Assembly (NCBI RefSeq): GCF_001612665.1
Contig: NZ_BDAX01000023.1
Coordinates: 124,001-188,000, forward strand
DNA length: 64,000 bases
Source: Nocardia alba NBRC 108234
GTDB lineage: Bacteria > Actinomycetota > Actinomycetes > Mycobacteriales > Mycobacteriaceae
Direction: 5' to 3'
Shown here: in pieces, positions 17,101 to 25,873 of the stretch
Layout: each line of letters starts with the position of its first letter
Numbering within the stretch: position 1 is the stretch's first letter
Made by a program: the position numbers and the translations under genes
Notes under the pieces: model-generated
What the model was told of the DNA's origin: nothing
Seen by the model: the letters and a program-made list of their open reading frames with translations, nothing else
The model's database searches: none

Positions 17101-19398
17101 ATGCAGGTTCTGGGCACCACCTTCGCGGCGGGCGTGCACGACGCGCAGCTCATCCCCACGCTCAAGCGCAAGGAGGACGAGTCCGCCGGTGTGATCGCCG
17201 CGCTCGCCCAGCTCTACGTGCACGGTCATGCCGTGAACCTGAGTTCGCTGTTGCCGGCGGGTGATTACGCCGATGTGCCGCGAACCGCGTTCGTGCGCAA
17301 GGAGTACTGGCCCAAGGTCTCGATGTCCTCGGGCGGCGGGAACACCCGTGTTCCCGGCGCGCACGTGGCCATGCCCGACGGCAGGCACGCCTGGGAAATC
17401 CAGGCAGCCTCGGTCAGCGATCTCGCCGCGCTGGTGAAAGCCGCTGCCGCACAGGTCCTTTCCGATGTCGCGGTCTCGGTTTCACATCCGCACGCCGCAC
17501 TGCCCACAGCGGGCACGCTGACCACCACGTTGACTCCGCACCTCGGTGGCGCGTCGGTGCAGGTGCACGCCAAGTCCGGCGCCGGGTTCACGCTGCTGTT
17601 CGACGCGGTGGTCACCTCCGGTGCGGCGCTGCCTGAACCGGTTGCCGCCGTTGCGGTCGCGGCTGTCGAAGTCGCGCCCACCGCCGCCGAGATCGCCATC
17701 GCCACCGGCGACCGCTGGAGCGCCGACAGCGGCGAGACCATCGAGCAGCGGCTGTGCGTGATCGTCGCCGAATCCATGGGTTACGCCGTCGAGGATCTCC
17801 CGATGGAGATCCCGCTGATGGAACTGGGCCTCGATTCGCTGATGGCCATGCGCATCAAGAACCGCGTCGAATACGAATTCGACATCCCGCAGTTGCAGAT
17901 CTCGGCCGTTCGTGACGCCAGCCTGCACGAGGTGTCGAAGGTGCTGCGCTACGCGATCGAGCATCGCGACGAGGTCGCGGCGATGGCGGAGAAGCAGGCT
18001 GCCGCCAAGGCCGCCGGCGAGGATGTCGAACTGGGTGTCGACGCCAACTTCGTCGAGGCCGCTCGGGCCGCGATCGCCGCCGGTGCGGATCCGCTGGCGG
18101 TGGCGAAGCAGGCCGAAGCCGCGCTGTCGCCGGAAGCTGCTGCTACCGAACCGGTTTCGGATGCCGCGCCGACAGATGCCACTGCTCCGGTTGCTGCTGA
18201 CGCAGGTGCCGCCGCCGACGTCGCGACTGCGGCCGAATCGGTTTCGGAGCAAACCGCCGCCGAGCCGGTTGTCGCTGACATCGACTACTTCGCCGACGCC
18301 GCGGCCGGCGGCGAGGACAACGTTCCGCCACGTGACGCGCCCGAACGCCTGACCTACGCCACCTGGGCTGTCGTCACGGGTGCTTCGCCCGGTGGCCTCT
18401 TCAACACCCTGCCGATCCTCGAGGAGGAGGTCGCCGAGAAGGTGGCGGCGCGTCTCACCGAGCGTGTGGGTGCCGAGGTCACGGTCGACGACGTGCTCGA
18501 CTGCGAGACCATCGAGCAGCTCTCCGATATCGTGCGCAACCTCCAGGACAGCGGCGCCGACGTGGAGGGCTTCATCCGCCCGCTGCGTGTCCGTCCCGAG
18601 GGTTCCGACACCGTCCCGCTGTTCGTTTTCCACCCGGCCGGTGGCAACACCCTGGTCTACGAGCCGCTGATGAAGCGACTGCCCGCCGACACCCCGGTCT
18701 ACGGCTTCGAGCGGGTCGAGGGTTCCATCGAGGACCGTGCGCGCGAGTACCTTCCCGAGCTGCGCAAGATCCAGGGCAACGGTCCGTATGTGCTGTACGG
18801 CTGGTCGCTCGGTGCGGTGCTGGCCATGCAGGTGGGCCAGTTGCTGCGCGAGGAAGGCGCCGACGTGCGCCATGTCGGCCTGATCGACCTCGCGATGACG
18901 GTCGAGGGCGAGGACAACAGCCCCGAGGAGCGCGTGCGTCGTCTCGAGCGCTACCAGGCGTTCGCCAAGAAGACCTACAACGTTCCCAGCACCCTGGATC
19001 GGGAGCAGATCGAGGAACTGGCGGCGGTGTCCGACACCGAGCAGTTCTCGATGATCAGCGACCTGATCAAGCTCTCCGGAGCGAAGATCCCCGGCGGAGT
19101 GCTCGAACACCAGCGCACCTCGTGGCTGGAGAACCGCGCCCTGCTGGCGGTGGAGCCGCGACAGTACGACGGAGCTGTCGTGCTCTACCTGGCCGATCGC
19201 TACCACGATGGTGCGATCGAGCTCGAGCCCCGTTTCGCCGATCGCAGGCCGAACGGCGGCTGGGACGAGTACGTTCCGAATCTCGAGGTCGTCCACATTC
19301 CGGGCGACCACCTGCAGATCGTCGACGAACCGCGGATCGGCCAGATCGGTGCCGACCTCGCCGCCAAACTGGCCGCGATTTCCGCTGAGGGAGAATAA
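14140..19398 (+). CDS. pks13: Polyketide synthase Pks13, mycolic acid condensing enzyme
   Basis: A 1752-residue type I PKS that condenses the meromycolyl chain with a carboxylated C24-26 acyl chain to form the mycolate beta-ketoester and passes it to trehalose. Domain order: N-terminal ACP (phosphopantetheine Ser65 in GLASRDAL), ketosynthase (Cys306 in DTACSS; HGTGT and KTNFGHLE histidines), acyltransferase (Ser794 in GHSMGE), C-terminal ACP (Ser1233 in LGLDSL), an Ala/Glu-rich linker (about 1300-1400), and thioesterase (Ser1556 in GWSLGA, His near GDHLQIVDEP). It matches the mycobacterial ACP-KS-AT-ACP-TE plan. Only 4 bases separate its stop from accD4. Confidence 0.98.
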   Translation: MADNDGAQNEDRAMTPSGDNATPTSGELSVAELREWLRRWVAEATGQSVDAITVDRPMEEFGLASRDALALGGDIEDLTGVVLTPTVVYQHPTIASLAEVIVNGEPEPEPEDSSEYTAAFAPSEAHDVAVVGLSTRLPGAGTTPESTWEFIIGRGDAIRELPEGRWSEFLTDPSVAKSIDQANTLGGYLDQDVIKDFDAEFFAMSPIEVEQVDPQQRLMMELAWEALEHARIPASDLKGGQVGVFVGSSTNDFQMVASLGLGDTDPDAPASSRGYALLGGSTGIIANRVSYFYDFRGPSVTVDTACSSTIVAVHQAVRALRSGEAEVALAGGVNMILAPVITLGFDQNGAVAKDGHIKAFSSDADGMVRSEGAGMVVLKRLADAERDGDNILGVIKGSAVNSDGRSNGLFAPNPDAQADVLRAAYRDAGIVPNTVDYIEAHGTGTPIGDPIEAEALARVIGRGRDADKPALLGSAKTNFGHLESGAGVASLAKVLMSFQHNVIPPNINYAGPSPYIPFEQANLKVVDEATEYPRYSGVATVGISGFGFGGTNAHVVLQEYVPTPPVVEDVTAAQLAAVQVEGEETTGVVAEAVAITAAAVEPVPPVIEWDGARDEPLPVVLAVSAYLPSRRKRAAAELADWLEGAGAEVPLTDVARSLAKRSHQRSRGVVVAKTREEAVAGLRAIAEGKPGAGVFTADSPASNGPIWVFSGFGSQHRKMAKQLYGENSIFRETVDEVDALVLDEAGYSIREMFLDDEQDYDVGTCQVGIFTIQLGLAALLRAHGAEPAAVVGHSMGEVAGSYIAGGLTIEDAVRVICARSRLMGEGEQMLTDDEVRNMALVELSAHDVALLLPKYPDVECAVYAAPTNTVIGGPREQVEQIVAEVEAMGKFARILPTRGAGHTSQMDPLLGELAAELAGIEPTSLKIGLYSTVHEGLYFKPGSDPIHDEPYWVKNLRHSVWFTNAVKAAVDSGHTTFLELAPNSVALMQVLGTTFAAGVHDAQLIPTLKRKEDESAGVIAALAQLYVHGHAVNLSSLLPAGDYADVPRTAFVRKEYWPKVSMSSGGGNTRVPGAHVAMPDGRHAWEIQAASVSDLAALVKAAAAQVLSDVAVSVSHPHAALPTAGTLTTTLTPHLGGASVQVHAKSGAGFTLLFDAVVTSGAALPEPVAAVAVAAVEVAPTAAEIAIATGDRWSADSGETIEQRLCVIVAESMGYAVEDLPMEIPLMELGLDSLMAMRIKNRVEYEFDIPQLQISAVRDASLHEVSKVLRYAIEHRDEVAAMAEKQAAAKAAGEDVELGVDANFVEAARAAIAAGADPLAVAKQAEAALSPEAAATEPVSDAAPTDATAPVAADAGAAADVATAAESVSEQTAAEPVVADIDYFADAAAGGEDNVPPRDAPERLTYATWAVVTGASPGGLFNTLPILEEEVAEKVAARLTERVGAEVTVDDVLDCETIEQLSDIVRNLQDSGADVEGFIRPLRVRPEGSDTVPLFVFHPAGGNTLVYEPLMKRLPADTPVYGFERVEGSIEDRAREYLPELRKIQGNGPYVLYGWSLGAVLAMQVGQLLREEGADVRHVGLIDLAMTVEGEDNSPEERVRRLERYQAFAKKTYNVPSTLDREQIEELAAVSDTEQFSMISDLIKLSGAKIPGGVLEHQRTSWLENRALLAVEPRQYDGAVVLYLADRYHDGAIELEPRFADRRPNGGWDEYVPNLEVVHIPGDHLQIVDEPRIGQIGADLAAKLAAISAEGE

Positions 19399-19402
19399 GT
19401 CA

Positions 19403-20947
19403 GTGAGCACGACCGCCGAGAAGCTTGCCGATCTACACGAGCGGCTCGAGCTCGCCAAGGAACCCGCGGGCGAGAAGGGCATCGCGAAGCGGGCGCACAA
19501 GGGCATTCCCAGCGCCCGTGACCGGATCAACCAGCTGCTCGATCCCGGCACCTTCGTCGAGATCGGCGCGCTGGTGCGCAAGCCCGGCGACCCGACCGCC
19601 CTCTACGGGGACGGCGTGGTCGTCGGCCACGGCAAGGTCGAGGGCCGCCCCGTGGCGGTGTTCTCCCACGATCAGACCGTGTACGGCGGCTCGGTCGGTG
19701 AGGCGTTCGGGCGCAAGCTGTGCGGCCTGATGCAGTACGCGTCGAAGGTCGGCATTCCGCTGGTCGGCATCAACGATTCCGGCGGCGCGCGCGTGCAGGA
19801 GGCGATCAGTTCGCTGGCCTGGTACGCGTGGATGGCGACCAACCTCGAGCCGCTGTCGGGCATGGTTCCGCTGGTGTCGGTGATCCTCGGTAACTGCGCC
19901 GGTGGCGCGGTGTACGAGCCGATCTGCACCGATGTGGTGGTCGCGACCGAGTCGGCGCACATGTTCGTCACCGGCCCGAAGATCATCAAAGAGGTCACCG
20001 GCGAGGACGTGAGCCTCGAGGAGCTCGGCGGTGCGCGCACGCAGGCCCAGTACGGCAACATCCACCACGTCGCCAAGGACGAGGACGCGGCCTTCACCTG
20101 GGTGCGCGAATACCTGGGTTATATGCCGAGCAGCTGCCAGGAACTGCCGCCGGTGGTGAACCCCGGTCTCGAGCCGGAGATCACCGACTCCGACCGTGAG
20201 CTGAACTCGTTCATGCCCGATTCCGACAACGCGGGCTACGACATGTACGACATCCTGCTGCGCATCTTCGACGACGGTGAGTTCAAGGAGATCAGCGCCG
20301 ACACCGGCCAGAACATCATCACCGGTTACGCCCGCATCGACGGCCGCACCGTCGGCGTCGTCGCCAATCAGCCGATGTCGGCGGCAGGCGCGCTCGACGC
20401 CCGCGCCTCCGACAAGGCCTCGCACTTCGTGCGCCTGTGCGACGCCTTCGAGATCCCGCTGATCTTCGTCGTCGACACCCCCGGCTTCCTCCCCGGCGTG
20501 GAACAGGAGAAGGTCGGCGTCATCAAGCGCGGTGGCCGCTTCCTGTTCTCCTACGTCGAGGCCTCGGTTCCGAAGATCACGCTGGTGGTCCGCAAGTCCT
20601 ACGGCGGCGGCTACGCGGTGATGGGCTCCAAGCAGCTCGGCGCCGACATCAACCTCGCCTGGCCCACCGCCCGCATCGCGGTGATGGGCGCCGAGGGCGC
20701 GGTGAGCCTGCTCGGCGCCGCCCAGATCGCCGCCGCCCCCGAAGAACAGCGCGCCGCCATCCGCCAGAACCTGATCAACTTCTACAACGAGAACGTCGCC
20801 ACCCCCTGGATCGCCGCCGAACGAGGCTTCATCGACGCCATCATCGAACCGGCCAGCACCCGCCTCGAACTCCGTCGCGCGCTGAAGTTGCTCCAGGACA
20901 AGCAGATCCAGCGCAACCCGCGCAAGCACCACGTGTTGCCGCTCTAG
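19403..20947 (+). CDS. accD4: Acyl-CoA carboxylase beta subunit AccD4 (Rv3799c-like)
   Basis: A 514-residue carboxyltransferase subunit. With AccA3/AccD5/AccE5-type partners it carboxylates the long-chain acyl-CoA that Pks13 uses as extender. Visible are the paired crotonase-like halves with oxyanion motifs GINDSGGARVQE and CAGGAVYEP in the N-half, and FVVDTPGFLPGVEQE and YGGGYAVMGSKQLGAD in the C-half. I take the GTG at 19403 as start: it follows the GAGGGAGA RBS and gives the usual family length; the frame is open upstream inside pks13. It is coupled to pks13 and is followed by a terminator at 20958-20996. Confidence 0.95.
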   Translation: MSTTAEKLADLHERLELAKEPAGEKGIAKRAHKGIPSARDRINQLLDPGTFVEIGALVRKPGDPTALYGDGVVVGHGKVEGRPVAVFSHDQTVYGGSVGEAFGRKLCGLMQYASKVGIPLVGINDSGGARVQEAISSLAWYAWMATNLEPLSGMVPLVSVILGNCAGGAVYEPICTDVVVATESAHMFVTGPKIIKEVTGEDVSLEELGGARTQAQYGNIHHVAKDEDAAFTWVREYLGYMPSSCQELPPVVNPGLEPEITDSDRELNSFMPDSDNAGYDMYDILLRIFDDGEFKEISADTGQNIITGYARIDGRTVGVVANQPMSAAGALDARASDKASHFVRLCDAFEIPLIFVVDTPGFLPGVEQEKVGVIKRGGRFLFSYVEASVPKITLVVRKSYGGGYAVMGSKQLGADINLAWPTARIAVMGAEGAVSLLGAAQIAAAPEEQRAAIRQNLINFYNENVATPWIAAERGFIDAIIEPASTRLELRRALKLLQDKQIQRNPRKHHVLPL

Positions 20948-20957
20948 CTCGAACCGA

Positions 20958-20996
20958 GAACGGGCCGCCACGGAAAACCTCCGCGGCGGCCCGTTC
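20958..20996 (+). terminator. Terminator-like hairpin after accD4
   Basis: A perfect 12-bp inverted repeat (20958-20969 with 20985-20996) 11 bases after the stop. It probably ends the fadD32-pks13-accD4 transcript. The stretch from 20997 to 21147 shows nothing else I can support. Confidence 0.8.
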
Positions 20997-21147
20997 GCGT
21001 ATCCGGGGCCGCGGCAGGTGGCCGATGACCCGTGGGCATCACTGTGAACACCGAACCTTTGAAGGCTTCGGTCTCCTGAGGGTGCGATGGACCCGACCCG
21101 GCAGCTTCGGTGATGAGGTCGCCGAGGCGATGTGCCGGGTCGACCGG

Positions 21148-21732
21148 TCAGCGCGGGTAGTTCGGGTACGCGTTGTACCCGGAGCCAGGTTGCGGGAACT
21201 GCTGATTCGGGGCGGGCGGCTGATACGCGGGCGTGCCGTAACCGGGCGTCGCCTGAGGCCACTGGCCCTGTGCCTGCGGTGCGCCGTAAGGGGCGGCCTG
21301 GGGCCACTGGCCCTGTGCCTGTGGTGCGCCGTGCGGGGCGGCCTGGGGCCACTGGCCTTGGGCCTGTGGTGCGGCGTACGGGGCGGCCTGGGGCCACTGG
21401 CCCTGCGCCTGCCCAGCGGGCGGGAAACCCTGCGGTGTGGCGGCCACCCGGCGCGCCCGGCGCGACCGGAGATTGCTCCGCAGCCAGAACGCGGAGCCCA
21501 CGCCCATCAGCGCCCCGCCGCCGACCATCAGCCATCCGGTGCGTTTGTTCTGGGCTTCTTGTTCGGCGGCGTCACGCTCCACCGATGAGCCCTTGCTGGT
21601 GGTCACACAGATCTGGCCCGCCGACATGGACTTACCGTTGCAGTCGGCACCGCTGTTGAGAGTGGCGATTCCGCCGAAAACGAGAACGCCGCCGAACACT
21701 ATGCCCAGCACCGAGTAAATAAGGTCTTTCAC
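21148..21732 (-). CDS. Small membrane protein with Gln/Pro/Ala-rich tandem repeats
   Basis: About 194 residues, not recognised as a named family. Two hydrophobic segments (about 4-24 and 64-82) flank a short loop with two cysteines (SGADCNGK and GQICVTT), which may form a disulfide outside the cell. A basic patch RSNLRSRRARR follows, then four 15-residue repeats of the type AQGQWPQAAPYGAPQ, and a Tyr/Pro/Gln-rich tail ending NAYPNYPR. I prefer the GTG at 21732, which follows GGGGGAG; a TTG four codons upstream is possible. The low-complexity tail resembles those of actinobacterial cell-division and cell-envelope membrane proteins, but I assign no function. Confidence 0.75.
   Translation of the reverse strand: MKDLIYSVLGIVFGGVLVFGGIATLNSGADCNGKSMSAGQICVTTSKGSSVERDAAEQEAQNKRTGWLMVGGGALMGVGSAFWLRSNLRSRRARRVAATPQGFPPAGQAQGQWPQAAPYAAPQAQGQWPQAAPHGAPQAQGQWPQAAPYGAPQAQGQWPQATPGYGTPAYQPPAPNQQFPQPGSGYNAYPNYPR
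21240..21425 (-). repeat. Four tandem 45-bp coding repeats
   Basis: Near-identical 45-base units encode the AQGQWPQ repeats of the membrane protein. The units differ mostly at single bases, so slippage-driven copy-number change between strains is likely. Confidence 0.8.
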
Positions 21733-21843
21733 TTGCTCCCCCAAGAACTTCGATCAGTCGAGACACAATACCGCTGTCCGTGAAACCCGCGCGATCGCAT
21801 CGGCGATCATGCGACAGCCGCGCGCTCCGGCGCAGATCGAAAT

Positions 21844-21876
21844 CGGGCCGCCACCGAGTAATTCGGTGGCGGCCCG
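21844..21876 (-). terminator. Terminator hairpin after the cyclophilin gene
   Basis: A perfect 14-bp inverted repeat (21844-21857 with 21863-21876) and a 5-base loop, about 20 bases beyond the end of the minus-strand cyclophilin gene. It separates that gene from the repeat protein. Confidence 0.85.
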
Positions 21877-21894
21877 GCGCATTGCGTCGAGAAA

Positions 21895-22392
21895 TTAAAC
21901 GACAGAGGCGGATTCGATGGTGACGTCGTCGACGGGAACGTCCTGGTGGGGGCCCGCGCTGCCGGTGGTGACGGCGGCGATCTTGTCCACTACCTCGAAG
22001 CCGTCGGTGACCTTGCCGAAGACGGCGTAGCCCCAACCCTGGCCCTGGGGAGCGGTGTGGTTGAGGAAGGCATTGTCGGAGATGTTGATGAAGAACTGGG
22101 CGGTGGCCGAGTGGGGGTCGTTGGTGCGGGCCATCGCGACGGTGTATTTGTCGTTCTTCAGGCCGTTGGTGGCCTCGTTCTGAATCGGCGCCTGCGTCGG
22201 CTTCTGCTTGAGGCCCGGCTCGAAGCCGCCGCCCTGCACCATGAAACCGGGGATGACGCGATGGAACACGGTGCCGGCGTAATGGCCCGAGTTCACGTAG
22301 TTCACGAAGTTGGCGACCGTGTTCGGCGCGGCCTGGTCGTCCAACTCGAGCACGATCGGTCCGTAATTGGTTTCGAGATTCACCTTGGTCAT
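21895..22392 (-). CDS. Cyclophilin-type peptidyl-prolyl cis-trans isomerase
   Basis: A compact 165-residue cyclophilin with no signal peptide, so cytoplasmic. It speeds cis-trans isomerisation of Xaa-Pro bonds during folding. Core motifs are FHRVIPGFMVQGG (catalytic Arg and Phe), NDPHSATAQFFIN and GYAVFGKVTDGFEVVDKIA. The ATG start is divergent from the Emb gene, with 78 bases between the two starts, so the promoters face away from each other in a shared region. Followed by its own terminator. It is a housekeeping gene with no visible link to wall synthesis except position. Confidence 0.93.
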   Translation of the reverse strand: MTKVNLETNYGPIVLELDDQAAPNTVANFVNYVNSGHYAGTVFHRVIPGFMVQGGGFEPGLKQKPTQAPIQNEATNGLKNDKYTVAMARTNDPHSATAQFFINISDNAFLNHTAPQGQGWGYAVFGKVTDGFEVVDKIAAVTTGSAGPHQDVPVDDVTIESASVV

Positions 22393-22470
22393 GGCGTCGA
22401 GTCTAGGGAAGAGAACCGCGTAGGCGTGCGACCCCTCACAAGTACCGAGGGACAGCTAGCATGTCGAACC

Positions 22471-25400
22471 GTGCCAGACGCCGCTACACCTGTTCTCTCC
22501 AAGCCCGCTGCCGAGCCGGCGGCCGCCGCGAAGGACTTCCGGACCGCGCGATGGATTGCGATGGTCGCCGGGGTCCTCGGCGCGCTGTTCGCGGTGGCCA
22601 CGCCGTTTCTGCCGGTCACTCAAACGACCGCGCAACTGAACTGGCCGCAGAACGGCTCGCTCGCGAACGTGCAGGCGCCGCTGATGTCGCAGGTGCCGAT
22701 CGATCTGACCGTGTCGATTCCGTGTAGTGCGGTGTCGGCGCTGCCCGAGCAGGGCGGCATGCTGCTGGCGACCGCGCCCCCGCAGGGCGATCGCGCGGCG
22801 TTGGAGGCGCTGTTCGTGCGCGTCTCCGATACCGCGGTCGATGTGGTGGATCGCAACGCGGTGGTCGCGTCGGCGGACCGGTCGGCGATGGCGGGATGCT
22901 CGGCGATCGTGATCAAGTCCGATCAGAACCGTACGAGTGCGGAGTTCGTCGGGTTGACCAAGCAGGTCGAGCGGCCGATCGCCGGTGCGCCGGGTGCGGT
23001 GGAAACCGTGCAGGTGCCCGTGCAGGGCCAGCTCGCCGGTGACCTGCGGCCGCAGATCGTCGGCGTGTTCACCGAACTGAAGGGCGAGGTGCCGCCGGGT
23101 CTTTCGCTGACCTCGACGATCGACACCCGCTACTCGTCGAGCCCGTCGGTGATCAAGCTGGTCGCGATCATCGCGGCTGTGCTGTGCACCCTGCTGGCAC
23201 TCGCCGCGCTGGGCCGCCTCGACGGCAGCGACGGGCGTGGGCACCGCCGCTTCCTGCCGCGTAACTGGTTGAAGCCCACCTGGGCGGACGGCGCTGTCGT
23301 CGGCACGCTGCTGGTCTGGCATTTCGTCGGTGCCAACACCTCCGACGACGGCTACATCCTGTCGATGGTGCGCGTGGCCCCCGACGCGGGCTATATGGCC
23401 AACTACTTCCGCTGGTACGGCGTGCCGGAGGCCCCGTTCGGCTGGTACTACTACGTCATCCAGGTGTTCGCCGAGATCTCCACGGCCAGCCCGTGGGTGC
23501 GCGTACCCGCGCTGATCTGCGCGATCCTGTGCTGGATGGTGATCAGCCGCGAGGTGGTGCCGCGCCTGGGCAACGCCGTGAAGCGCTCGCAGGTGGCGCT
23601 GTGGACCGGCGGCCTGGTGTTCCTGGCGTTCTGGCTGCCATTCGACAACGGCCTGCGCTCGGAGCCGATCGTCGCCCTCGGCGCACTGCTCACCTGGGTT
23701 TCCATCGAGCGCGCCATCGCCACCGGCCGCCTGCTGCCCGCGGGTATCGCGGTGCTGATCGCGGCGTTCACCCTCGCCGCCGCGCCTACCGGCCTGATGT
23801 GTGTGGCCGCGCTGCTGGCCGGTATCCGGCCGCTGGTGCGGATCATCGTGCGTCGTCATCGCCAGTTCGGCACGCTCCCGCTACTGGCCCCGATCGCCTC
23901 GGCGGGCGTGCTCGTGCTCACGGTGGTCTACGGCGACCAGACCTTCGCCGGCATCCAGGAAGCCAACCGGGTTCGCCAGGCCACCGGCCCGAACCTCGCC
24001 TGGTACGAGGACTACCTGCGCTACTACTACATGTTCGTCGAGACCGTCGACGGCTCGCTGGCCCGTCGTTTCGCCTTCCTGGTGATGCTGCTGTGCCTGT
24101 TCACGACGTTGCTGGTGTTGCTGCGCCGCCGTCAGGTGCCGGGAATCGCGTCGGGTCCGACCTGGCGGCTGATGGGGATCGTCTTCGGCACGATCTTCTT
24201 CATGATGTTCAACCCCACCAAGTGGACCCACCACTTCGGCGCCTACGCGGGCATCGCGGGTGGGCTCGCGGCGGTGACGGCGGTGGCGGTCTCGCAGAGC
24301 GCGCTGCGCTCGCGCAAGAACCGGGCGATCTTCCTGGCCGGATTGCTGTTCGTGCTGGCGTTGTCGTTCTCCGGTATCAACGGCTACTGGTATGTGTCCA
24401 GTTACGGCGTGCCGTGGTTCGACAAGACCATCTCCCTGCGTGGCATCCACTCGAACACGGTGATGCTCATCCTGTTCGGCGTTGCCCTCGCCCTGGTGGG
24501 CTGGTACGCGCTGCGCGAAGACTATGTGAAGCCGGTGCCTTCGGCGAAGACCAAGCGCGGCAAGCGGATTCGTAAGTTCGCCGCGATCCCGCTCACCATC
24601 GTGGTCGGTCTGATGGTGCTGTTCGAAGTGCTCTCGCTGGTCAAGGGCGCGACGCAGCAGTACCCCGGGTACTCGCTCGGCCGCTCCAACATCGACGCGC
24701 TGAGCAACAACTCCTGCGGCCTGGCCAACGACGTGCTCGTCGAATCGGACCCGAACGGCGGCAGACTAGAGCCGATCGTCGACCCGGCCCGTCCGTTCAC
24801 CGACCCCAACGACCCGCTCGCGGGCACCGGCTCGGTCGGGTTCACGCCCAACGGTGTGCCGGGCGACCTGTCGGCCGACGCGGTCGAGGTGAAGCCGGGC
24901 ACCGGCAACACCAGCAACCAGTCGGTCGGCGCGGCCTTCGCCGAGGGCGAGAGCGCGGGCACCGGCGGTGGTGAGGGCGCGCTGGGCATCAACGGTTCCA
25001 CCGTGGCGCTGCCGTTCGGCCTCGACCCCGCGCGGACCCCGATTCTCGGCTCCTACCAGGAGGGCATGCAGCAGCCCGCCCACCTGGAGTCGGCCTGGTA
25101 CGGTCTGCCCGCCCGCTCGGACGACTCCCCGCTGGTGGTGATCAGCGCGGCCGGTCGCATCGCCTCCAAGGACGACTCCGGCTCCGACAAGTACGGCCAG
25201 GCGCTGTTCGTCGAGTACGGCACTCGCAACCCCGACGGCAGTGTCACCACGCTCGGCGCCTATCAGCCGCGCGATATCGGCCCCGCGCCGTCGTGGCGCA
25301 ACCTGCGCGTGCCGCTGGCCGACCTGCCCGCCGAGGTGAACGCGGTGCGCGTGATGGCGAACGACCCGATCCTGATCGGTGATCAGTGGTTGGCGTTCAC

Positions 25401-25803
25401 CCCGCCGCGCGTGCCGAAGCTGCAAACCCTTGACACCTTCATCGGCCGGGATCAGCCGGTGCTGCTGGACTGGGCCGTCGGCCTGCAGTTCCCGTGCCAG
25501 CGCCCGTTCGCGCACAAGAACGGCGTGGCCGAGGTGGCGAACTATCGAATCCTGCCGGACCGCCCGCTGGCGATCTCGTCCACCGACACCTGGCAGGCGC
25601 AGGAGTTCGGTGGCCCGCTCGGTATGACCCAGATGCTGGCGGCCCGGGTAACCATCCCGACCTACCTGAAGGACGACTGGGCCCGCGACTGGGGCTCACT
25701 GGAACGCTACGACCAGTACGCGCAGGCCACCCCCGCGAAGCTCGAGACCGATACGGCCTCGCGAAACGGCCTGTGGACCCCGGGCCCACTGCGGGTCTTC
25801 TGA
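22471..25803 (+). CDS. Arabinosyltransferase of the EmbA/EmbB/EmbC family, copy 1
   Basis: A 1110-residue GT-C membrane arabinosyltransferase that extends arabinan using decaprenylphosphoryl-arabinose. The acidic pair is Asp292-Asp293 in NTSDDGYILSM. The Met of that block aligns with the ethambutol-linked Met306 of M. tuberculosis EmbB, as does YMANYFRWYG. About 13 hydrophobic segments are followed by the soluble carbohydrate-binding C-domain (INGSTVALPFGLDPARTP, SWRNLRVPL, PVLLDWAVGLQFPCQRP, ending RDWGSLERYDQY and RNGLWTPGPLRVF). The C-terminus is most like EmbB, but I cannot assign A, B or C firmly. The GTG at 22471 is the first start giving the usual length; the longer frame overlaps the cyclophilin gene. 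Confidence 0.94.
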   Translation: MPDAATPVLSKPAAEPAAAAKDFRTARWIAMVAGVLGALFAVATPFLPVTQTTAQLNWPQNGSLANVQAPLMSQVPIDLTVSIPCSAVSALPEQGGMLLATAPPQGDRAALEALFVRVSDTAVDVVDRNAVVASADRSAMAGCSAIVIKSDQNRTSAEFVGLTKQVERPIAGAPGAVETVQVPVQGQLAGDLRPQIVGVFTELKGEVPPGLSLTSTIDTRYSSSPSVIKLVAIIAAVLCTLLALAALGRLDGSDGRGHRRFLPRNWLKPTWADGAVVGTLLVWHFVGANTSDDGYILSMVRVAPDAGYMANYFRWYGVPEAPFGWYYYVIQVFAEISTASPWVRVPALICAILCWMVISREVVPRLGNAVKRSQVALWTGGLVFLAFWLPFDNGLRSEPIVALGALLTWVSIERAIATGRLLPAGIAVLIAAFTLAAAPTGLMCVAALLAGIRPLVRIIVRRHRQFGTLPLLAPIASAGVLVLTVVYGDQTFAGIQEANRVRQATGPNLAWYEDYLRYYYMFVETVDGSLARRFAFLVMLLCLFTTLLVLLRRRQVPGIASGPTWRLMGIVFGTIFFMMFNPTKWTHHFGAYAGIAGGLAAVTAVAVSQSALRSRKNRAIFLAGLLFVLALSFSGINGYWYVSSYGVPWFDKTISLRGIHSNTVMLILFGVALALVGWYALREDYVKPVPSAKTKRGKRIRKFAAIPLTIVVGLMVLFEVLSLVKGATQQYPGYSLGRSNIDALSNNSCGLANDVLVESDPNGGRLEPIVDPARPFTDPNDPLAGTGSVGFTPNGVPGDLSADAVEVKPGTGNTSNQSVGAAFAEGESAGTGGGEGALGINGSTVALPFGLDPARTPILGSYQEGMQQPAHLESAWYGLPARSDDSPLVVISAAGRIASKDDSGSDKYGQALFVEYGTRNPDGSVTTLGAYQPRDIGPAPSWRNLRVPLADLPAEVNAVRVMANDPILIGDQWLAFTPPRVPKLQTLDTFIGRDQPVLLDWAVGLQFPCQRPFAHKNGVAEVANYRILPDRPLAISSTDTWQAQEFGGPLGMTQMLAARVTIPTYLKDDWARDWGSLERYDQYAQATPAKLETDTASRNGLWTPGPLRVF

Positions 25804-25818
25804 CCTCGGCCGGACAGT

Positions 25819-25854
25819 AAAAGGCGCGGATCACGTTTGTGGTCCGCGCCTTTT
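25819..25854. terminator. Bidirectional terminator between Emb copy 1 and the small ORF
   Basis: A 17-base inverted repeat with one wobble (AAAAGGCGCGG on the left, CCGCGCCTTTT on the right) and a short loop. It is flanked by A and T runs on both sides, so it can end transcription from either strand. It begins 15 bases after the Emb stop. The whole gap 25804-26197 holds this hairpin, the 53-codon ORF at 25874-26035 and a second hairpin at 26110-26136. Confidence 0.9.
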
Positions 25855-25873
25855 GGTCGATGGGGGACAGGAG

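Noticed and set aside
19208..19402. N-terminal extension of AccD4
   Set aside because: It lies inside pks13 in another frame and is Ser/Arg/Pro-rich; the GTG at 19403 has an RBS and matches family length.
17482..19581. 699-codon frame antisense to pks13
   Set aside because: Shadow of a high-GC gene; no RBS, no domain, and pks13 domains are complete on the other strand.
20437..21588. 383-codon plus-strand frame across the accD4 end and repeat gene
   Set aside because: Overlaps accD4 in another frame and reads the tandem repeats antisense; the composition is repetitive Gly/Leu/Arg.
21946..22470. N-terminal extension of Emb copy 1
   Set aside because: Antisense to the cyclophilin gene; the family begins at the GTG at 22471.
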